Shown here: positions 55,020-64,000 of the stretch, in pieces
Position numbering within the stretch: the stretch's first letter is position 1
Layout of the letters: every line of letters starts with the position of its first letter
The notes under the pieces: model-generated
The model's input: only the letters and a program-made list of their open reading frames with translations
Told to the model about the DNA's origin: nothing
Database searches by the model: none
Assembly (NCBI RefSeq): GCF_051106095.1
Contig: NC_135787.1
Location: 171,577,001-171,641,000, forward strand
DNA length: 64,000 bases
DNA from: Pogona vitticeps
Taxonomy: Eukaryota > Chordata > Lepidosauria > Squamata > Agamidae
Reading direction: 5' to 3'
Program-made: the position numbers and the translations under genes

Positions 55020-57770
55020 TACTTTTGTAAGGATTGTTGAACAGGAAAAGGAAGAGCCTGATTTCTAACCCTTCTGAAAGTTGTTTTGGTTGACATAGCA
55101 TAACAGGAAAGAAGCAACGATGACCCCAAATCACTATGAGTTCTGAAACAGGAAAATGGGCATGAGAAAAGCAAACAAATTATGGGTAACATGAGTTCTT
55201 AGGCGTTCCTCTCTTTCATTCTTCCTGATAAAAGTCAGGAAATACAAAGGTAACATTAGAAAAACATCTGCTGTCACATTTTCATGTCTCTGTACCTGCA
55301 GCTACCCTGGCCCTCTCGGCTCATCAAAAGTGGCCTCTCCTCCTTATCTAAGCCCACTCTAACCAACAAAATTTGAAAATGCTACAGAGTGATAGGAAGA
55401 AAAATGGGACATCTGGATCGTTCTCCACTCTTCCTTCCTCCTTCTTCTAGGGAACAAAGTCTTCAGGTTTTCATCTTACTGTATGGGATCCTTTGTCAGC
55501 TGATCAAGATAATGAGTGCCAGTAGAAATGTAGACAAAACAGGGCCAGGAAATTATAAAAGAGAACCATCAGTATATCCAGAGGAACCCCAAAGTTGACA
55601 GAAGAACAGTCCTTTTAAACAAACTTGAAATCTGCCAAATGCGAGACTTGGAAAATGGACCCCCCCCCAAACCTGAGACCTGGCTAATCTCAGTGTACAG
55701 GCACACTTTCATGCATTAATGAAATCTTCCTGAGCAGATCGCAGCCAGAACCCGAAAGCTAAAGTTCATGGATAGACTTGTTGAAAACAAAGGAAAAGCA
55801 ATTGCTCATAGGATAAGTTGGATGTACAGCCCATAAATATACACTCTGGACTAGAATGTATACATTGTAATGTCTGCAGTGATTTACTTCCCTTGTCACA
55901 TAATGGACCTGATGAGTGTGCAGGAAATTTCCTTGACTTGTCACTTCCCTATGTATATATATATTTGCTTTCTTTGGTGTTTTTTTAAAAATTAACTCAA
56001 CGCTTTCAAGCAGAACAATACAGGGTCACACCAACAGGTTACAGTTTGGAGGTTAATTCGATTGATGTGTGTATGTTTCAACATTTTCCCCCAAAGGAGG
56101 CCAGTAAACTTAGTGGATATACTTTAATTGTATCCACAGTTGAACCCATGGTTTAAAAATGCTGTATTCTAATTGAATCTGTAGTTTAAAAATATAGTCC
56201 CTTGGGTCCTTTTTAAGGAAAAAGGTAAGGTAAAAATATTTTAAATAAATATAAACCCTTTGCAGAGGACGGTCCTCTGTCTGAAGGTATCCTCAGTTTG
56301 AAGGCTATCTAGTCCAAGACCAGTTGAAAGACAATGGACCACAATAAAAGGGAGCAAGGACCTTGAGGCGCCCATCAAGAGGTAGCACCTGGGAAGCTGT
56401 CTGAACAAATGATACCTGATCAGATTCTTTTTCACTATGTGAGACGCATTTCACTATCTTCTACTTAACATTATTGTCATTCATCCCATATTTGCATGCA
56501 TCCATTTAAATTAACATGGACAAATTGTACATACATATGTCTGAGATTTGTGTCCTGGGTGATATTGTTTCTCCTTTGGCAGCAGAAGTGATCTGTGGAC
56601 TGTCTGCTTGTCCGAAGCTCATTCTCGGTGCATCCAGACCAGCTCCCTGCAGAAAAAGGCATGCAGTACATACATATGGCCAGTGGAGGGAGGTTGATTA
56701 ACAGTTGATGATCTGCTATTTAGAAAGAAGGCACAACTGTATATCTTGAAATCAGACAAATGGAAAGACATAGCTATTTTGTAACAGAAGAAGGGGTGAA
56801 GCATGCTCCTTCTCAGACCAAAAGTTGACTCAGACTAAAGTGTCTCTCAAATGCCCAGATAGGGAAGAATGCAACATTTGTTTCTGCTGGTATTGCATTG
56901 GATAGGTCTAATGCAGCCATAAACATCTGCAGAAATTTTCCAAATGTCATGAGTGTACCTGCTCAGTCAGAGAGCCATAATCAATTCTGACGATTCCCAG
57001 TCATTTTTAAATGGCTGCAAAAAATATATATAATCAGACATATTAAGATGTCGTTTTGAGGTAAGAGGCTACAGAAACATTCTGCTGACAAGGATATTGT
57101 CAGATCTCGTGTGCCTGTACTGGAAAACTGATGAATAAGACATCAATGAACTTTAGATAGCTTTGGCTGCATTGGTTATCTTAAAACACATAGAAGCCCC
57201 TGAGATTTCCAGCATCAAAGGCTCTTCCTGTATTTTACACATTCACTGCTTGTAGCGCTGCATCTAAATTTAACGGAAAAGATGGAGAGATGACACAGAG
57301 AGCTGGGAATATATTTCCTAATACCACTCCTGCTCTTCCACAGTGCAGCTTTGCCAATGGTCAGCGGTGCCAAATTAAAGTGATATACAGTTGTGTTGTT
57401 CAGTTTTTATAGCAAAGTTGACTGTGTCGACAATGCAAGGAAGCAGTTGTTTAGTATTAATTATATATATATATAGTATAAGGTAATTTATTACCCTGTT
57501 CAGTAGCATTCCTGTTCTTTCAGTCCACTGGTCATCTCCAAGTGAATAGGGCTGGTGGAAGCTAGATAGTGGTCGTTTCAGCCTCTAAGGACCACTTTCC
57601 CAGAAGCAATGAATTCCTGTGTTGAGCTCCTACATTGTGTAGAGTTGTAATAAAACAGTAGGCACTACGAACAAGATCCTGTTGTGGAAAACCATGCACA
57701 AAAAGGCTATAATGCAACTGGTTTCCCTCTTTCCATTTGCCATTCAGATCCAGGACCACAATGGGGTACC
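55020..57770. other. Unique sequence, no gene seen
   Basis: No repeat family or splice-bounded exon recognised. Part of it (about 56930-57420) has AT cores and retained CpGs (CTTGTAGCGCTGCATC, TTTAACGGAAAAG) and could be regulatory, with low confidence. Confidence 0.4.
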
Positions 57771-57771
57771 C

Positions 57772-57888
57772 CAGTGGTTCCCAGCCTTGGGCTCCCAGAT
57801 GTTCTTGGACTACAACTCCCAGAAATCCTGGCCAGCACAGCTAGTGGTGAAGGCTTCTAGGAGTTTTAGTCCAAAAACATCTGAAAAC
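57772..57888. mobile_element. hAT-type MITE, CAGTGGTTC family, right end lost
   Basis: CAGTGGTTCCCAGCCTTGGG, ACTACAACTCCCAGAAATCC and the inverse GGCTTCTAGGAGTTTTAGTC match 50718-50855, but the final CCAAGG...CACTG is missing. Confidence 0.8.
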
Positions 57889-59059
57889 CCATCATTTGCC
57901 ATACTACTGAATGAGAGGGAGGATAATGGACAGACTGCTGATGAAGTAGATTTCCTTGCATAATTGTCCATTCGTGACTGTGGCAAATACTGTAAAGCTA
58001 ATTTTGACCCAGCAGTGTCATATAGGCCCATGTTGTCTATATTTTATGTTGAGCAAACAATCCTCTTGCATAAAATATGGTTCTGTATCTGCTGTCTTGT
58101 TAATTTGGGGGCAAAAAGTTTCATGAGAATTATAGTTTTCACATGTTTTACAGAGGATCATGTATCACATTATTAGTCTTCTCTTCCCCATTTTTAAAAA
58201 TAGCCTGAGCTGTTTAAAGTCCATCTGAATTCCTTGTCTAACACTGTTTATCCTGTTGTCAGGGGCGTGTATGCCAAATTTCTTACTGGTACTGTATTAC
58301 AAAATGCAGAATGTTAGTGCAAATGGGAACACATAATCTTCACTATTAGGATATATTACAAGGTGTTCCAGAAACCAGTGATTGTGACTGGTGTTCCTGG
58401 TTAGGGCTTCACTTCTCAGTTTTCTTTTAGGATATGTCGGTAGAACCTAATTTATATAGTTTATAAAGTTACTTTTCAGAGGAATGAACATAATGACACT
58501 TGCTGAAATCAACTATAATTGATCCGTGGTTGAATGAATACTGTGCCAGGGAACCGAGTTTTCCTGCTCTTCTGCCAGAGGTACATTTATTTTGAGGTGG
58601 ATGTAGAATCAATTCATTGGAATTGCTCTCACATACAGTATGTGAATGCCCCTGATAGGAGCAGAAACACTTGCTCTTGCTCGCCTGCTCCTTCACTAGT
58701 TAAGGAAAAATTTAAAGATGTCTTACCAGGAAGCTCTGAAGTGGAGACAAACTTCCCTTTGCAAGTACGACAGTGCTAAACTCTGTCTTCCAATACAAAA
58801 CTTAACACAGAATAAACAATACCATTAACGACTATAAAGAAACACAGAAAGCCATGGGTAAAATCACTGCTAGCTAGACTAAATTAATGTCATCCAGATA
58901 GCAGGAAAAATGCTAGTGTTATTCCAGGTATTTTTATACAAACAAATATTCCATCTGGAGAACCCTTAAAATTAACTATGTCTTTGTCTCATTTACCTCT
59001 AATGGATTTTTCTCTTAGCAAATTTTTCAGAGCTCCAGTCTGTTCTTAACATGTTAGTT

Positions 59060-59560
59060 TCCATGCACAATTGAAGGTGCTGGTTATTACCAATAAAGTC
59101 CTTGATGGTTTCGGATCTCAATACTTGTCAGAATGTCTGTCCTACAGAACAGCTACCCCTCCCACTCTCTCTTCATAGTCCATGATGTTAAGAATAGCGA
59201 CAATGAAGGAGGACAAGAGAGGGAGCATTAGAAATTGTGCTTTCTCAGTTGTAGTCCTATCTCTTTGGAACAAATTTGCAATAGAGGTTGAACAGGCTTC
59301 TTCCCTTCAGGTTTTTAAGGAACTGGTGAAAACTCAACTTTTTAAAGTGGCTCTTTATTAATGTTGATCTGAGGTTTTAGTTGTTTCAACTGTTTCTTTC
59401 TATTTAAAGTCAAGTTTGCTTGTGGCAAGGGACTAATTATTTATTGATATAAATTGGATGATTGTATTGTATTGGGTATTGTTTGACTTGATTTGCCGTC
59501 GTAAATTGGCCAGGGAGTGCTATGCACTATGGGGCAGTACACAAGTTAAATCAACAAACA
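59060..59560 (+). mobile_element. L2-type LINE: C-terminal ORF remnant and 3' end
   Basis: Around 59262 the + strand reads LWNKFAIEVEQASSLQVFKE and LVKTQLFKVAL, the closing W-N-x-L-P...F-K-x-x-L-K-T-x-L-F block of vertebrate L2-type ORFs. It is followed by a ~200-bp 3' region ending GCCAGGGAGTGCTATGCACTATGGGGCAGTACACAAG. It lies 0.7 kb upstream of STAB2 exon 1. Confidence 0.75.
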
Positions 59561-59633
59561 TAATCTTTGCAAAAGTAGCAGGCCTAGTTTAATGAATCTT
59601 CCTTTGAGGTTATCATGTCAGCATATTGCAGCA

Positions 59634-59800
59634 AGAACAGCACAGTCTTATGGCACCTTAAGGCGTGACACATTTTGATATAAGTACTCATGGGCTTCAG
59701 TTCACTTCCTTCTAAACAAATGGATCCTCATTCACAAACGGTTATGCTAAACACAAATTTGCTTGTTTTTGAGGTGCCACAAGATGCTTTCTTGCCTGTT
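59634..59800. mobile_element. Palindromic MITE, GCACCTTAA family
   Basis: The left arm ACAGTCTTATGGCACCTTAA, ATAAGTACTCATGGGCTTCA faces the right arm GCTTGTTTTTGAGGTGCCAC and AAGATGCTTTCTTGCCTGTT. It is old. Related to the half copy at 11585-11700. Confidence 0.6.
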
Positions 59801-60099
59801 CTATGATGGTCAGCCTGCGATTCATTTGTTTAAGGAAAAAATATTGGATGACCACATCAGCCTCTTTCAGAACTCATGTCACTCATGTCCAGAAGTTTAT
59901 CTTCTGCCACCAGTCAGTGTCCTTGGACTGATGCTGTCAACAATGCCCGAGATTGTGGGGTGGGAATATCTGGAGGAAGGAGAATTCACACAGTAGAGTC
60001 TGGCAGGATGCCTATTAGGAAATGTTGCTGTAAGCATTCTCACCCATTCTATGCATTTGGGCAGCCTTTCCTGTCTATGGTCAAATTTCACACACTTCC

Positions 60100-60248
60100 C
60101 ATTCTTTGCTTGCTTCAGGAGACACAGAAAGAAAGGTATTTTCCCTGATCTACATGGGTGGTTGTTTAATACGGCAGGTGAATCGAGAACAGCGGGATTT
60201 TGAAAATTTGCTACAACACAAGCATTTATCAACAGCCATTAATTCAAC
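60100..60248 (+). promoter_or_regulatory. STAB2: Putative STAB2 promoter-proximal / 5'UTR region
   Basis: Unique sequence directly upstream of the STAB2 start codon, between the MITE at 59634-59800 and exon 1. No TATA box or initiator can be called with confidence. An in-frame TAA at 60240-60242, nine bases before the ATG, shows that translation cannot start further upstream within this exon. The transcription start is unknown, so the extent is a guess. Confidence 0.3.
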
Positions 60249-60332
60249 ATGAGGAGGAGGCACTTGGCAATCTTATTCCTTCTGTCATCTTCGATGGTGA
60301 ATATCTTCAGTTTATTGGAAATCAATGAGCAG
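60249..60332 (+). CDS. STAB2: Stabilin-2, coding exon 1 (signal peptide)
   Basis: This 84-nt exon encodes 28 residues beginning MRRRHLAILFLL and ending LLEINEQ. A basic start (RRRH) is followed by a hydrophobic stretch (LAILFLLSSSMV), the form of a cleavable signal peptide for an extracellular type I membrane protein. The ATG has A at -3 and an in-frame TAA nine bases upstream. The exon closes at CAG|GTAAGA, a strong donor, in phase 0, matching the phase-0 start of exon 2. Human STAB2, as I recall it, starts MMLQHLVIFCLG and has a signal peptide of similar length, so H-L-x-I and the exon size agree. Stabilin-2 is a scavenger receptor of sinusoidal endothelium that binds hyaluronan, heparin and phosphatidylserine. 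Taken alone this exon would be weak; pairing with exon 2 makes it convincing. Confidence 0.78.
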
Positions 60333-61302
60333 GTAAGAAGTACATTTACTTTTATATGGTGACATGTTAATATCTGTACTGATTGCCAGTATAAATATTT
60401 GATGATGGAGATTCACCTCATCAACTGGTAAGAAAGTTAGTTGGAAAGCAGGGATAAATCCAATATTTATCCCAACTAGAGTAGACCTACTGAAATTTAT
60501 GGCAATTGTTAACCACAAGTAACAGGTGTTCCATTGCTTTCAGTGGCAGCACTCCTGCCAGGAGAAATGTTGGATGTAGCCATAGATAGTAGCTCTGTTC
60601 TGTTATTTGGAAACCATGTAGAGCCAACCCATAGACAATGCCTACCCACTTTCCATTATCCAATTCCTGTGTTAATCTGAAGTAGTCTATATACTGATTA
60701 TTTCCATGTGAAGCTTGAGGCTTGAGTTTTTGCATGGTTCCTGATCACATATGCAGACCGTATTTTTGGAGTATGTTTCTTTACACATAGATAGGTTCCA
60801 TACACATGCGCTAATCAGCCTTGTGGAGACCCACACTGAGGACAGTGGATGTAATCCTACTTCCATCTCAATTTATTGACTATTCCTGGATTCAGATGAA
60901 AATCCAGAACCAATGTCAGTGCTTAATTGGTAAAAAAGAAAGGGCTGCCAATTATTTCCAACCTGGAAGTACTGCCAAATTTCTTCCTTGTCTATCTTTA
61001 ATTCTTGTAAAGCTTAGTGAAGATTCTGTGCAAGTGCATGCATGCTTAGCGGTGCAGAAAATACACATAATCTGAAATATTTTCATTCCAGCCAGCCATA
61101 ATAATCCTAGGACTTTAGTATGGATACTGAAATAAGCTCTAGAGCTCATTCTTGGCATCTCTTGGTTGGTACTAAGCCAAGTGGTTAGGTCTGCTGCTCT
61201 CACCCTGAAAATGTTTTGGGTTTCTAAGGCAATACATGGTTGTAAGTCTTTTCGAACAGAATGAGACACACTTCTGAGAAAAACTGCAAAGCAAAGTGTC
61301 CT

Positions 61303-61512
61303 GCTTATATGCCATCCCACAGTGATTAAAGGAGTCTCTCTGGGCAGTTTACAATTTAATTACACAGGCTACGCATTCCCGTCCCCCAGCAACCTGGGTA
61401 TTCAGTTTACCAGCATTGGCAGGATGGAAGACAAAGTCAACCTTGAGCCAGCTACCTGAGCCTATAGGGATCAAACTCAGGTTGTGAGCAGTTTTAACTG
61501 CAGAACCACAAG
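61303..61512 (-). mobile_element. tRNA-derived SINE, GTGGCACAGTGGTTAAA family
   Basis: The minus strand shows the head remnant CTTGTGGTTCTGCAGTTAAA, then CTCAAGGTTGACTTTGTCTT, GTGTAATTAAATTGTAAACT and an end GATGGCATATAAGCAGG. Same family as 46476 and 62067. Confidence 0.8.
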
Positions 61513-61548
61513 TCTCCAAAATGCATAGGATTGGATTTAAAAATCTGT

Positions 61549-61586
61549 TATCATTCATTCATTCATTCATTCATTCATTCATTCAT
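61549..61586. repeat. (ATTC)n microsatellite at an L2 tail
   Basis: About nine ATTC units run into TTGTTTGTTTGCTTG and the L2-type end at 61587. Confidence 0.95.
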
Positions 61587-62405
61587 TTGTTTGTTTGCTT
61601 GTTTGTTTTTACCATGCCTTTCTCCTTAAAAAGGACCCAAGGCAGTTTAGTTCATTAAAAGCCAATATTTAAAAGCTAGAAATAGTAAGTGTACAAATAT
61701 TTTTAAAGAAATAAAAAAATATATTAAAAACTATTAATTAGAATCAATACTAAAAATACATTTAAAAGCAACAAGGAACAGCAATTCATTTAAATGCACC
61801 CAGGAACAACAATCCATTTAAAAGCCTCTCTCAAACAACCAATCACTAAAGGAAAGTGTGCCTACAGAGAAAGGTCGTCATCGGCTTGAGGAAGAACAGC
61901 AAAGATGGGGTCAGCCTGGCCTCCCATGAGAGGGAGTTCCAAAGTTTGGGAGGAGTGTCAGAGAAGGCTCTGTCTGGTGCACCTGTGAAGATTGTGGGAC
62001 AGAGAGAAAGGCTTCCCCAGTGATCTTAACACCGAGGCAGGCTCATAAAGGGAAAAACAGTGCTTGAGAGCCTTGTGGCACAGTGGTTAAACTGTAGTAC
62101 TGCAGCCAAAACTCTGCTCATGATCTAGGTTCAATCCCAGGTAGCCAGCTCAAGGTTCACACAGCCTTCCATCCTTCCTAGGTCAATAAATTGCGGGAGG
62201 GGACAATGTGTAGCCTGCATAATTAAATTGAAAACTGTCCATAGAGTGTTTTATGCACTACGAGGCTGTATATAAGCAACAATTTTTTTTCTTTGAGATA
62301 GCATGGACCCAAGCCATTTAGGACTTTATAGGTTTGGAGACTGTTGATCAGAGGCTCCAGAGGAACTGGATATCCAGGACGATAAATTGTTTTCCAAGGT
62401 TGCTC
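61587..62405 (-). mobile_element. L2-type LINE 3' region, interrupted by a SINE
   Basis: Starts CCATGCCTTTCTCCTTAAAAAGGACCCAAGGCAGTTTAG and continues with GAGAGGGAGTTCCAAAGTTTGGGAGG, AGGCAGGCTCATAAAGGG. After the SINE at 62067-62289 it resumes with GGACCCAAGCCATTTAGGAC and GGATATCCAGGACGATAAATTG. Text is shared with 21199-21570. It is non-coding, inside STAB2 intron 1. Confidence 0.78.
62067..62289 (+). mobile_element. tRNA-derived SINE nested in an L2 copy
   Basis: Reads GCCTTGTGGCACAGTGGTTA (A box), TCTAGGTTCAATCCC (B box), GTAGCCAGCTCAAGGTTCAC, GTAGCCTGCATAATTAAATT and GCACTACGAGGCTGTATATA. Flanks GCTTGAGA and CTTTGAGA may be a short target duplication. It interrupts the L2 copy, so it is the younger of the two. 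Confidence 0.88.
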
Positions 62406-62582
62406 TTTGCCTCGTGGGGGACATCATTTTGAGTGCAAATACAAGTTTCCATTCCAAGGCAAACTTGCAATGTTTATTCAGTCTACATTCATCCTATCCA
62501 AAAACTTGTAGTCCACCCTCCTGATGCTTTTGCACTGCACAAAGCTGCTAATAAAGAACTTGGATATGTTTCTTTTTTAGAT

Positions 62583-62660
62583 GATCTCTCAGAATCCCCC
62601 AGTCAGTGTCACACGTAACTATGTTTGCTGGGGGATTCTGGGAGTTATTATCTAGGGAAC
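62583..62660. mobile_element. Short inverted-repeat element
   Basis: TCTCAGAATCCCCCAGTCAG and GCTGGGGGATTCTGGGAG form inverted arms around a short loop. Resembles the 'CCCAGAATCCCCCAGC' arms of the 37191 family. Confidence 0.5.
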
Positions 62661-63273
62661 AGACACATTTCTACCCTGAGCTAACAACAATGTAAAGCAG
62701 CCATAGAACACTGTATAAGTACATGTATGTGTGTGTGTGTTGAACATGTGAAAAAGAGTGTAATAAAACCACAGAAATAATGAGCAGATAGAACTGAAGT
62801 CATCAAATAAAGACTTGCTTGTCCAGCAAAACTGAACACAAGCCAATGTAACCTTATTGCAGAGTAAGGCAGAGAAATACATTGAGGTGTTGGTGTTTAA
62901 TAGACTGTCCATGTCTGAAACCACATTTGAGTAATTTTATGATCCTGTGTTCCAGTTGCAATCAGAGTAGGAATTGAATAGAACTGACAGGGGAGTTTAT
63001 TCACCTGATCACAACTGATTCAACATGCCAACTCTAGTTGCAACTTATCTTTGGATTTCAGCCACTGTTTCAGTTGTTGCTAATGTTGTTCTCTCATGAT
63101 GTAAACAGTTCATCCATGATCTTGCTTCCAGCTGCCTTATGAGGGTAGATACTTGGAAGGTGGACTAACAATCTATTAAATCAGATTAACAGTTAAACGA
63201 ATTCCTGAAATCATCCAGTATCTTATGCTGGTAACCTCAAATGTTTCTTTGCTGTCTCCTTCCCCCACTTTAG

Positions 63274-63407
63274 AGGAAGAATAAATGTGATGAGAAGACA
63301 CTTGTTAGCACAAAAACCAAATGCAGATCTTGTTCTCTTAATTACGAAATCCAGTGCCCTGAAGGTTATACCAAAACCACCAATAGCTCTGGGATACGGG
63401 ATTGCAG
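63274..63407 (+). CDS. STAB2: Stabilin-2, coding exon 2 (N-terminal cysteine-rich segment)
   Basis: The 134-nt exon continues in phase 0 from exon 1. It encodes 44 full residues: RKNKCDEKTLVSTKTK, CRSCSLNYEIQCPEGYTKTT and NSSGIRDC, then two bases (AG) of a split arginine codon. Acceptor CCCCCACTTTAG and donor CAG|GTAATT bound it. The spacing C-x11-C-x2-C-x7-C and the words RSCxLN, CPxGYT and G-x-RDCR agree with human STAB2 (recalled as RRCDRKSLLTIRTECRSC, then CPDGYT and GVRDCRYTF). STAB1 has a less similar sequence here (CTSC, TQDCRY). N65 in NSS is a possible glycosylation site. This segment lies before the first EGF-like repeats; the mature protein carries many EGF-like and FAS1 domains and a Link domain. 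The next exon, expected to begin Y-x-F/V, is beyond the window. A longer Met-initiated frame overlapping it (63287-63499) is out of frame and not real. Confidence 0.88.
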
Positions 63408-64000
63408 GTAATTTCTTCTGTGAATTGACTGCAAACATTTCCTATTCTGAAAATGAGGTTTTCAGTCTGTATAAGCTGTATTCAAACAGCAGTCTTTGAG
63501 AAGTGCATTGAGCTCCAGATTCTGCTTTTCAGCCTCAGAACGTTCATATGAAATAGTTCCTTTTCAGATATTTTATGCATTTATTACAAACATATGTGTT
63601 GGTGGGTATCAGAGATGGCCCAGTAGTTAGGCACAGTGGGGCAGTGGCCTCAAGCAACCGATTTGGAACATTGTGATTGTGAAGCAGCAGCAGATTGTTA
63701 GCTACTCAATTTCCTATTACTGTGTTTTTACTGCTACAAATGGGGAGACCTGCTTGTGGAATTTTCTGCCTCAAGGGCCCAGGTTGACTTTCTGTACTAT
63801 GCACCTCACCCTCAGTGACTGCAGGAAGGCATAATTTCATCTTCTCTTTCACACAGTCAAATGTCTCAAGTCCATCCAGGACGGCATCTCATTAGCTGAC
63901 TCAATTTGATGATCTATGTATTTACTATATGGACTGACATGGTCCCCACACATATAAATGTTTGCACAGATTATTCCTTTGGGAAGTTCTGCAGCTCCTG
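63408..64000 (+). other. STAB2: STAB2 intron 2, 5' part
   Basis: Begins at GTAATTTCTT after CAG. No acceptor followed by a coding segment resembling the next STAB2 residues was found up to the window end, so the gene continues outside. Confidence 0.7.

Larger units (their letters stand above)
60333..63273 (+). other. STAB2: STAB2 intron 1
   Basis: GT-AG intron of 2941 bp, phase 0, with donor GTAAGA and acceptor CTCCTTCCCCCACTTTAG with a clear pyrimidine tract. It contains a minus-strand SINE (61303-61512), an (ATTC)n-tailed minus-strand L2 copy (61549-62405) split by a + strand SINE (62067-62289), and a short inverted-repeat element (62583-62660). No further exon-like segment was recognised. 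Confidence 0.75.

Noticed and set aside
63287-63499. 70-codon Met-initiated + frame overlapping STAB2 exon 2
   Set aside because: Out of phase with the exon that matches stabilin-2 and reads through the splice donor.
1-64000. Endogenous retrovirus or other virus-like element
   Set aside because: No paired LTRs, gag/pol/env-like frames or primer-binding site recognised. All reverse-transcriptase text found is of non-LTR type.

Overview
The window looks like a squamate (lizard or snake) nuclear chromosome. The main evidence is five fragments of the BovB LINE family, one complete Sauria SINE whose 3' end is BovB-like, many L2-type and CR1 LINE remnants, several tRNA-derived SINE families and many short palindromic DNA-transposon derivatives (MITEs). 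This mixture is typical of squamates. The sequence alone does not settle the species or whether it is lizard or snake.

Only one host gene is visible, at the right-hand end on the + strand. Two spliced exons of stabilin-2 (STAB2) lie at 60249-60332 (signal-peptide exon) and 63274-63407 (cysteine-rich N-terminal exon). They are joined by a 2.9-kb intron, and the gene runs off the window after exon 2. The two exons are only 84 and 134 nt long, so open-reading-frame length does not reveal them. Splice phase, clean splice sites and the spacing C-x11-C-x2-C-x7-C followed by RDC identify them. The remaining ~60 kb is the 5' flank of STAB2. In human the next genes upstream of STAB2 are C12orf42 and ASCL1, and this window would sit in that gene-poor interval if synteny holds.

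Layout: 0-9 kb holds scattered MITEs, one BovB, SINEs and two Tigger-like MITEs. 10.3-11.5 kb is an L2 remnant interrupted by a 5'-inverted (twin-primed) LINE with an 11-bp target-site duplication. 11.9-12.4 kb is a hAT-type palindrome with a perfect 8-bp duplication. 14-21.6 kb holds L2, CR1 and other LINE remnants with microsatellite tails. 29.6-36.9 kb holds two BovB copies with target duplications, a 245-bp polypurine tract and the Sauria SINE. 37-44.5 kb is MITE-rich and includes an unusual GC-rich tandem-unit element (41.7-43.7 kb). 50.2-50.9 kb is a stack of three MITEs, two of which used the same 8-bp target. Between these are unique-sequence blocks; a few look like possible conserved regulatory elements, but that is inference.

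No tRNA, rRNA or CRISPR and no recognisable endogenous virus was found. Almost all predicted ORFs are chance ORFs or lie in retroposons or simple repeats.
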